Positions 1-6,889 of a stretch of DNA of 10,875 nucleotides are shown piece by piece (the stretch's first letter is position 1; each line of letters starts with the position of its first letter). Below the pieces are notes generated by a model. It was not told where the DNA came from. It made no database searches and worked only from the letters and a program-made list of their open reading frames with translations. The stretch is from Lunasporangiospora selenospora (Eukaryota; Mortierellomycota; Mortierellomycetes; Mortierellales; Mortierellaceae): NCBI GenBank assembly GCA_015680635.1, contig JAABOA010000253.1, forward strand, positions 1-10,875, in the 5' to 3' direction. The position numbers and the translations under genes were made by a program.

Positions 1-10
1 TTCATGCTTC

Positions 11-32
11 AGCCCAGTCCAACGACTGGGCT
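11..32. repeat. Perfect 9-bp inverted repeat (hairpin), 4-nt loop
   Basis: AGCCCAGTC and GACTGGGCT pair perfectly around a CAAC loop. The stem has six G-C pairs out of nine, so it would be stable as RNA. It has no following T-run and no gene beside it inside the window. Its function is unknown. Confidence 0.7.
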
Positions 33-96
33 CTTCGCCCATTCATTTAAGTCTTAGAAGAGGTATTTATTACAACTCGTCTACTTCAACCGCAAT

Positions 97-146
97 CTTC
101 TAGTCACTTTTCTGAAACGCAAATGGTCCCGTTGACAGACTAGAAG
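97..146. repeat. 9-bp inverted repeat with competing inner hairpin
   Basis: CTTCTAGTC (97-105) is the exact reverse complement of GACTAGAAG (138-146), with 32 bases between. The right arm can also form a local hairpin, AGACT-AGA-AGTCT (137-149), so the two structures exclude each other. An 8-bp palindrome CTGATCAG follows at 150-157. The function is unknown and chance cannot be excluded. Confidence 0.55.
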
Positions 147-184
147 TCTCTGATCAGGTCCGTCCGAGTCGCCAAGAAAAAAAC

Positions 185-219
185 GCCCGGCTTTTTCCCA
201 GTCCACCAGACTGACGGGC
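185..219. repeat. Nested GC-rich hairpin
   Basis: GCCCG (185-189) pairs with CGGGC (215-219). Inside lies CAGTC-CACCA-GACTG (199-213). The inner core resembles the 11-32 hairpin: both read CCCAGTCCA at the left arm and GACTG at the right. The pair may be a diverged repeat or part of a structured transcript. Confidence 0.5.
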
Positions 220-840
220 AACTGTAATATTTGGTACTCTGTCATCCTGTTGCCATAGTCACTCCAGTCTTATTCCGCTTGGATTTTCAGCAACAAGAGT
301 AGAAGTAGAAGCATACAATTCACTGCTATGGCTGAGGCTTTAAATACTCGGATCATTTCTTACAGTAAACGACATTAAACCTAGCTGTACATTGGCGGAG
401 CAAACTCTTTGATACCCTGGCGGAAAAAAAAAAGTCTTCATTCCTAGACCCAATACAAAAAGATATACCCAGAATTAGGTTACAGTATGATACATACAAA
501 TAGCCTCTCGATCAAGGTAGCACACTTCTATGGCTAAACTATGTGCATGAGCTTTGGGAAGAAAGTGACCAGATTCTTCTTTCTTCCACAATTTCTACAG
601 ACGGACAAGAGATAATGCCAGTGTTTGGTCTGAAAAAATAATACAATAGACCTCTCTATTCTAGTACTAGACTACACCCCTATCAATTGTAAGTTATGCA
701 TCGCTTCCAAAGGAACAGACCATGTCCTACTTTACTGAGATACGAGGCAATTCCTGATATCGAACAGATAGCACGAGTAAAATCGCAGGATATGCCCACA
801 AACACAGACAAAAATAATATATTATTAATATATAAAATCA

Positions 841-3362
841 TTATGGCCAAAACCAATGCCCTACAAACACGGTCAACATAATTCTCATTATGGTTTCCAC
901 AGTCGGTATGGTCATTCTAAAAGCGCTCCCTTTGGCATTAAGTCCTATACCACCAGGTACCATCTCCACTTTTGTCGCAAACCCAATCCGACGCTTCGAG
1001 TAATTGTAAACGACATACTGGTTCTTGATAAAGAGGTCACCTAGTAGGATGCCCAATTGGCTACTATGGCCTGGAAGCTCTGCCCAAGAGTCTATTGCAC
1101 TCAGACAGTTTCCATTGTAGGCAGATTTGAGGATGATAATGTCCGAGAGTGGAACAGAGAACCTTTGACCACCCAACACAAACATAAGGTCGCCAACAGT
1201 CTTGGAATGAGCCATTGAACAAGGGATAAGCCAGCCTAACCGTTGATCATATTGAGAATTGGGAATAGACTTGTGAAAGTCCATTGCAAGATATTCCGGA
1301 AAGAGAATATATGACGATCCTGTATCAACAATCGCATTGGCTGTCGAGGCTGAAAAGGTCAACTCCTTGCGCCCAATGAATATCCTATCGACAGTGATCT
1401 GCCAGTCTTTACTCGACGTTACTGGAACGTATGTGATGGGCCCTGAAAGAGTACCAAAAGAGTTTATGTTAACAGTCGTCCAAGTGCTATGCTACAGCGA
1501 GCCATTCATGGTCAGAGAAGTACCTGTGAACAGACTAGGATCAACACCACCAAAGATAAATTCACCACCATTGGGAAGGTCTTCGTCCTGATTGACAGCT
1601 TTGTTGAGCCAGACAGAAACAACCTGTTCATCAATCTGATTTTGGACCATCATATTAGTCACAGGGGTATTGATGTCTAGGAAAAGTAGAAACAATAAAA
1701 GAGGGATGGTTTAGTCACCCTTTACTCGATTTGCATGTCCAATGTTCTAACCAAGCAGGGACCTTTTGTTCATGCCTTACTTCCAATCTCAGTATTCGAG
1801 TCAAACCCTAGTCCTAGAATGCCATCGACTCCTGTCGCACCTGTCATGCCAGTATTAACGGTCGCCATACCAAAGGTTTGTGATTGAATCTTGATACCAG
1901 CGACTTTCATGTCGTCAACGCCCAAGGTACCAGATACTCGAGAGTCATCTGCATAGTTGATCGACCATGGGCGACCATCCTGCGAGAACGAGCTAATTGC
2001 AGCAAGGCAAGTGTTAGAGTTTAAAAGTGAAGCGAGTGAAGACGAAAGGAAGGCGGAGTTGACAATAATTGTCTACGCACAAAAAAAAATTAACATCCTG
2101 TCACAAGCTGCGCCCAACGAAACCGCCATCCAACCTTCCTTCCCTTGACTCTTGGCTCAATGCCGTAATGCCCACATAAAGCCTTTGCGCCCCAACCACA
2201 AGAGCCAGACCAGCAAAAGAAGTGACCAAAAGGCAAAGGGAGAGAGAAGAGTAAAGCCTCGTGTGCCCATTACCCACTCCCTGAACCCGATCGATCCCTT
2301 TGCTCAAGAGACTCTATCTCCTGTCCTTTCATGCACACTCTAGTCTTCTTTCCTTTAGTCCCCTGCACCAGTCACTCTTTCCTCCCTTCTCCCAGTCCAA
2401 TGGAGGGGGGGGGGGTCTAAAGTGGATTATCCCTGAAAATCATTTATACTCTGATCCTACCTGGACTTTGAAGCGTCAAATCGACGAAGGTTTTTGCAAG
2501 TCAATGACTGGCAGGTAGAGGAGGAAACCCATAGATCGGACGAACCTGTGTCAAAAACAACTGAAAACTCTTGGGAAGGCGTGCCCAGTAGCATTGCTGC
2601 GACCCACTGTGTATCAAGCGCATTGCCTCGAACGGGGGCCACACCCACGTACGCACGTTTCTCTACTAGAGATGGTCCCGATGGCCATAGTAGCTGCTCA
2701 AGTTGCTGGATCTCGGCGTCAATATCATCCAATAAGGATGCTTTAGTATAACTAACATTGTCTTTGGTTGTACCAGGATCCCGATCCCGCTTGTGCTGCC
2801 GTTGAGAGTCAGTAGTGTTTCTCTTTCTAAGGGGGTCATTGTGAAGTCCAGGAAAGATGCCTGGCTCCTGCGCAGCAGGATCTGTTGAAAGCAAAGGTTG
2901 TGTTGAGGGAAGAGCTATCCCAGCATCAGAACTAGGAGCGTTAGAGATGGTGTAGAGATGGTGTAGGGTCGAGAGCTTGGCCATGAATGAGGTTCTGGAT
3001 TGAAAATGGGCGCGCGAGTCGAGTGCCGCGGCTGCGATCCGTGGGCTAGAGCCAGGTCGCTGGTCAACACTGATTCTAAAAATATGTCCATGAGAAAGGA
3101 TGAATTGAGGCCAACATCCGAGATTGAGTTGAGTAATGGAGAAACATTTGTCGAATGACCATGGAGGACGGGCACAAAGGGACTTTTTGAGTCGGGAGAG
3201 AGGATAGAGTCAAAAGTCGAGGAGGAGGAGGAGGAGGAGAAGGATGCATTGTCGGGAAGCATGACAGATGCGGACGGACCTCTGGAGACGCATGCAATCA
3301 GCAAAGGAGAGGAGAGCCAGGACTAGGACACAACAACTTTGGCAATGATCCAGTGTCTTCAT
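841..3362 (-). CDS. Secreted pepsin-like aspartic protease (family A1), five exons
   Basis: Predicted exons are 3362-3280, 2931-2461, 1992-1781, 1676-1524 and 1442-841, giving 506 residues. Residues 1-23 form a plausible signal peptide (hydrophobic VLVLALLSFA core). A propeptide follows and ends at a Kex2-type KR site (119-120). Both catalytic motifs are present: FDTGSSDLWVS (Asp155) and IVDTGSSYILFP (Asp346). Tyr198 in INYADDS is the expected flap tyrosine, although the usual Gly after it is Ala. Other A1 hallmarks are FDASKSSS, GVDGILGLGF, GGEFIFGGVD, LGDLFIKNQYVVYN and two likely disulfides (CQSLTC; Cys in WLIPC and NGNCLS). Introns 3 and 4 are 104 and 81 nt with good signals. The start is the weak point: donor GTCCGT is poor, although phase (2/2), a CTAAC branch site and CTAG acceptor agree. 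The alternative is ATG 2984, giving 496 residues without a signal peptide. The tail after residue 463 is unlike A1 enzymes and ends hydrophobic. The role would be extracellular protein breakdown. Confidence 0.88.
1993..2460 (-). other. Long intron 2 of the aspartic protease gene (468 nt)
   Basis: The donor GTAGGA follows AAGTCCAG. The acceptor is AATTAG, preceded by a perfect CTCTAAC branch site about 25 nt upstream. The joined protein reads FDASKSSSFSQDG without a gap, as expected for A1 proteases, so no exon seems to be missing. The coding-strand sequence is pyrimidine-rich and contains an uninterrupted run of 11 C (G on the plus strand, 2405-2415). An open frame at 2101-2307 begins without ATG and has no motif, so I do not call it. 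Confidence 0.75.
2932..3279 (-). other. Putative intron 1 of the aspartic protease gene (348 nt)
   Basis: This intron is needed to join the signal-peptide exon to the propeptide exon. Its right end on the coding strand, CTCTAACGCTCCTAG, is a textbook branch site and acceptor. Its left end AG|GTCCGT is weak. The frame of the downstream exon stays open back to 3209, and includes ATG 2984, but hits a TGA at 3210-3212, so the two exons cannot simply be contiguous. A second frame is also open across most of it and is serine-rich because of a (CTC)n tract. Confidence 0.5.
3219..3242. repeat. (GAG)n trinucleotide microsatellite
   Basis: About seven GAG/GGA units on the plus strand read as (CTC)n on the coding strand of the protease. 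It lies in putative intron 1, so it would not appear in the protein under the preferred model. Confidence 0.8.
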
Positions 3363-3384
3363 TATTTGTGCAGTGGAGGCAATG

Positions 3385-3404
3385 CCACCGCGTGGATGCG
3401 GTGG
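3385..3404 (-). promoter_or_regulatory. GC-rich hairpin in the protease 5' leader region
   Basis: CCACCGC and GCGGTGG form a perfect 7-bp stem around a 6-nt loop. It lies 23-42 nt upstream of the preferred start codon at 3362. If transcribed, a stem this GC-rich close to the start could slow ribosome scanning. The transcription start is not known, so a role is only a possibility. Confidence 0.45.
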
Positions 3405-3840
3405 ACAATGATGGAGATGAGAATGTGCAACGGCCTGACTGCAGCAGGGAAGGGGCGAATGAGCGAGCCGATGGAGAAACAGAATAATGAGAAGATTGGC
3501 GGAGATTGAGCCTGTGTGAGGCAATCGTACGACCTGGTCTGTGTGCCCGCTGTGCACTGTGTGATTGTGTCTCTGGCTAAGAGGACGATCAGCACATGAA
3601 GAAAAGAAGAAGAGATGCAAAGCGATGGATGACCCAATGATCAAAGAGCACAAGGCCACAAAAGACAAGGAAGCATACAGGATGGGCACAGGGACGGAAA
3701 CACAACCACCCCTGCAACAGGCTCCTTGTGCATGTCATTGCAAGATTGTTCATTGGCCATCCTGTGTGCCTGTCTTCTTCCTGCCTCTCCCTCCCAGGTA
3801 CCCAAAATAGACAAATGCGCGTTCCTTGCTATTAACAGCT

Positions 3841-3850
3841 TTTATTTATT
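3841..3850 (-). terminator. Overlapping AATAAA polyadenylation signals for the M28 gene
   Basis: On the minus strand the sequence AATAAATAAA contains two overlapping AATAAA hexamers, 80-89 nt downstream of the aminopeptidase stop codon at 3930-3932. The distance and surrounding A/T-rich sequence fit a fungal cleavage and polyadenylation signal. Confidence 0.6.
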
Positions 3851-3929
3851 TTATGGGGGGAGGTGAGCACAATGGCGTATTGCGCCCCCTGAGGGTCGAA
3901 TTCTCTCTCTTTCTACCGTGCTAACGGCT

Positions 3930-5674
3930 CTATTCGCCCTTGTAGTGACCAAGCTCAACAGCAAAGCCGAGAGAAAGCTTGGCAAACTGCAACATGTGGT
4001 CGTAGTTGATGTGCTCCACAGTGTCGCTAGTAGTGTGAATATAAGGGTCTATGATCATACATCGAAAAAGTACTCTCCATGTTAACACCGGCAAAAATCA
4101 TTAAACAAAAGTCTACCTGTCACTTTCATATTCCGGGTTTAAAACTTACTGCTGTCAGAGAACTCGCCCTCAATTGCGAAAGCGGAACGGTATCCAGCCT
4201 TGGCCCACGAAGCGTGGTCGGAGCCTATAACCCAATATGAATTGTCAGCGATCGGTACTCCAGTGGAGTCATACCTCTCTTCTACTTGAAAGCAGCATGA
4301 CAAAGCTCTCTTCACTTACAAGCATAACCGCACTTGGTCTGGCTGACAGGAATGTCACCATATTGCTTGGCATATTTCTGACAAAAACAAACAAACAAAA
4401 AAGCCGACATGTCAATGATGGTTATAATCTTTCAGAGATAAAGCCGTCATGCTGAAATAGACAATCCGAAATATAAAAAAAAAACATACAATGATCAAGT
4501 TGGTCAATTCGCTGTCGACATAGTCGACAACAATGCCATACGACTCGGTAGACTTTTTGCCGACATATCCTGTCATATCATTCTATAATCCATGAAAAAG
4601 AGAAATGTTAAAGAACTCCTCCAAGGCACAAGACACTGATTTTGATGTGATGAAAACAAAGAGGGAGGACGTTACCTGGATCATAGCAAGAACGTCAACA
4701 CTTCTTTCTTCATAAGCCTTTGCAACAGCCTGAGATCCCAAGAGACCAGCCTCCTCGCCAGAGTACCAGTGGAACTCGACAGGTCGGTGAGGATGGAATC
4801 CAATGTTCACAAGTGCACGGAAGATTTCAAGGATCGTCACCGTGCCCGAGCCATCATCATCGGCACCAGGGGCAGGGAAAGTTGGGAACCACATATTCAT
4901 AGAGTCCTGATGGGCGCCGACGATCACAGGCTGGTTCGAGAGCGACTCGTTCTTTCCTTCGAAGCGAGCTAGATTATGTGCAAGAAAATGCAAAGACAAC
5001 AGTCAGACACATGTAATCGCTACAGGACTTGCTGCTATTATAAATTAAAGGGCAGGATACATACCAATAATAGAGAATTGGTTCCAAGGGTGCTTAAACT
5101 TGCGAATGCTGACGTCCGAGTCAGTATTAGTCTCTTCAATGAGATCGCTAATCTGCTTGTAGAGCCACCTGGCAGACTCGGCGCCAGTCTCGCTCTTGTA
5201 GTAGCGATTAGTAAAGGAGGTGAATTTCTTCAGGGCAACCTCCATATTAGCGGTCGAAAGGCTATCAACGTAGCGGTCAACCTTCTTTTGGTGAACGGCC
5301 TCCTTTGGCAAAGCTACCATGATTAGGATTAGAGATTGTGACGCGTGAGAAGAATGGCTTGCAATGCAAAGTCAGGTGCTGCGGGCTGTAGCGGCGGCAC
5401 ACTTACAAAGCTTCTTGAAGGCATGAACGCGAGAGGAGCCAAGATCCTGGTAGTCAGTAATGTCCATGTAGTTGATCTTGTTACGGAAGAGTGAACGACG
5501 CTCAGCGTCCGTAGTCCAGAAGGGGGCTTCGCCGTCAGAAGTCTGGACAAGGCGACGGTCTTCATTGCTGACAGTCTTGTGCTTGGTCAACGACCACTGC
5601 TCCCACCATGAGGGTGCGGCGAGGGCGGTGGTAGCGATGAAAGAGAGAGCGACGATGGATTGGAACTTGACCAT
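3930..5674 (-). CDS. Secreted M28 zinc aminopeptidase (leucine aminopeptidase type), seven exons
   Basis: Exons are 5674-5407, 5313-5065, 4968-4676, 4582-4490, 4377-4320, 4224-4150 and 4048-3930, coding for 384 residues. Introns are 93-112 nt with GTAAGT, GTATGT or GTAACG donors. The start has a good context (GAGAAATGG) and opens a signal peptide, residues 1-20, ending ALAA. The fold's metal site is complete: GAHQDS (His192), the Asp cluster in GADDDGSG (209-211), SGEEAG (Glu244 as general base, Glu245 as zinc ligand), NDMTGY (Asp272) and HTTSDT (His350). CGYACSDH (317-324) matches the disulfide-containing loop of M28E leucine aminopeptidases, as does [14 protein letters not shown]. The enzyme would remove N-terminal residues, typically hydrophobic ones, from peptides outside the cell. 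Residues 21-100 probably act as a propeptide. Its neighbour downstream is the aspartic endoprotease, a natural partner. Length and motifs match the fungal family; I see no defect. Confidence 0.93.
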
Positions 5675-6120
5675 TTCTCAAGGATAGATGATAGGATGGG
5701 AGTGATGAGGATGAGACAAGAAAAGGAGAGAGAATGCGTGAGAGTGAGAGTGAGATATGTAAAAAAGACGGGCGGCGCAGGAAAAAGTCGGCTCTCTTCT
5801 TCGTCATGTTGTCCCTATGAGAGCAGACACCACGCAATCCTCTCACTCCCACGCATGGGAAACCACACTCCACGCAGCAAATGCACACTAAGACATTACG
5901 TTGGGACTGGGCTGGGGGGGAGCCATCGATTCGACAAACCCTAACAATCATGCATGGTCAGATGACCTGCCTGTTCAATTCTTGTTAATTATGGATCGAT
6001 AGTCAGTTCCAGTGTGCCGGTATGGACGTCAGGGACCTTACTCTCCACCAGAAGGGTGCCCAATCGCACAACTGCAAAAAAAGATATGATCACCTCTCTG
6101 CTGCTCACTCATCCTCCTAC

Positions 6121-6168
<48 letters not shown>

Positions 6169-6175
6169 CCCTCTT
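6121..6175. repeat. (CT)n microsatellite
   Basis: A nearly pure CT dinucleotide run of about 55 bases, interrupted by two CCC steps at about 6147 and 6169. It lies mid-way between two divergent genes. Such GA/CT tracts can exclude nucleosomes or form triplexes, but no role is shown here. Confidence 0.95.
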
Positions 6176-6562
6176 CCGTTTAATTATGCCTCCGTATCAT
6201 TCTCCACGGGCCTTGGGGACCATTTGGGCTAAACAATCCCTCCCAACCTGTGACAACACCTCAGGTCTGTGGTTTATCCGGAGCCGACTATGCGCGACAG
6301 ATCTGGCCATCAGGCCATCGGGCAGTATGCAGACGTGAGAGCTTGTGCATGGACAACCCCTTCCCCTACTACTCGAGGCATCCGACTCTTCCTGGACAAA
6401 GAAAGAGCTCTCAACAATGGCCATCCTGGGGCACTGTGATGGTCTCCTGGCCGTCAGCGAATCGCACCGGGCGGAAATTGTGATTCGCCGGTTCGCATCT
6501 CTCTCCCGCCTATGAACTGTTCCGTTCCTTGCAAGGAGCACTCGAACCAAGGGGAAGCAGCC

Positions 6563-6605
6563 GTCTGTCTGTCTGTCTGTCTGTTGTTTTTTTTATTATT
6601 ATTAT
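6563..6605. repeat. Compound microsatellite: (GTCT)n, T-run, (ATT)n
   Basis: About five GTCT units (6563-6584) are followed directly by an eight-T run and then by about four ATT units ending near 6605. The compound run lies about 290 nt before the sensor kinase start codon and is non-coding. Confidence 0.9.
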
Positions 6606-6889
6606 TCGCTGCGTCTGCGCTTAATGGGTTGCCATCTTTATGCACTTGCCCATGCTCCTGAACAATGGCTTGGTGCCCCGCTACTCCGAGCCGGATGAAC
6701 TGATTCTCTTAATCATTACCATCTCCAAGGATTCCTTGCATCGCCACAGGGTCTAACATCTCTTTTTAAAACCTTCCATCACCCAGCCGAGCGTCGTTGC
6801 CGCTCAAGAGCCCACTCGCCAGTCCCCAGCAGCCAACGACCTTCTTCTGGCACAGCCCCGCCTGTGCATCAACACCAGTGGACGACCCA

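Larger units (their letters stand above)
1..840. other. Intergenic region downstream of the aspartic protease
   Basis: I see no convincing coding region on either strand. The only longer open frame (696-881) has no recognisable motif and overlaps the 3' end of the protease gene. The last 30 bases, next to the protease stop, are very AT-rich and would be its 3' UTR on the minus strand. They include TATATA at 829-834 and the 14-bp palindrome AATAATATATTATT at 813-826, which resemble fungal polyadenylation efficiency elements, although no exact AATAAA is present there. Bases 1-220 are dense in short inverted repeats, listed separately. The stretch from about 220 to 780 shows nothing I can name. 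Confidence 0.6.
3363..3929. promoter_or_regulatory. Intergenic region: M28 gene 3' end and aspartic protease promoter
   Basis: The region separates two minus-strand genes that run head to tail. The left end is the likely promoter and 5' leader of the aspartic protease. It has a minus-strand CCAAT box at 3495-3499, about 130 nt before the start codon, and a second at 3752-3756. No clear TATA box stands out. The start codon context CACAAATAATGA has A at -3, as is favourable in fungi. The right end is the 3' UTR of the aminopeptidase. Open frames across 3210-3689 and 3565-3810 have no motif and low-complexity composition. Confidence 0.5.
5675..6889. promoter_or_regulatory. Divergent promoter region between the M28 gene and the sensor kinase gene
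   Basis: No gene is visible; open frames here (for example 6197-6550 minus) lack motifs. The left part is the aminopeptidase promoter: on the minus strand it is strongly CT-rich for about 100 nt before the ATG, typical of fungal 5' leaders. Two GATAG motifs lie at about 5684-5693, possible GATA-factor sites. The right part serves the plus-strand gene and carries a TATA-like TCTTTTTAAAA at 6761-6771, about 120 nt before ATG 6890. Three microsatellites sit in the middle and are listed separately. Confidence 0.5.

Noticed and set aside
2101-2307. 68-residue hydrophobic open frame inside protease intron 2
   Set aside because: It begins with TTG, has no motif, and the flanking exons join perfectly without it.
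2915-3304. Serine-rich minus-strand frame across putative protease intron 1
   Set aside because: It is in a different frame from the protease, its serine run comes from a (CTC)n microsatellite, and no splice pair joins it to the catalytic exons.
3210-3689. 159-residue minus-strand open frame in the intergenic region
   Set aside because: Only its last part, from ATG 3362, is useful as the signal-peptide exon. The rest is His/Leu/Ser-rich without a motif and lies in promoter sequence.
4930-4945. GGTTCGAG resembling a tRNA B box
   Set aside because: It lies in the aminopeptidase coding exon and no cloverleaf can be drawn around it.
6197-6550. 117-residue minus-strand open frame between the divergent genes
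   Set aside because: No domain, signal or conserved-looking segment, and composition is unlike the three real genes.
6797-6889. Extension of the sensor kinase reading frame upstream to 6797
   Set aside because: The frame is open but begins with TTG, not ATG. The first in-frame ATG is 6890 and a TAA lies at 6767.
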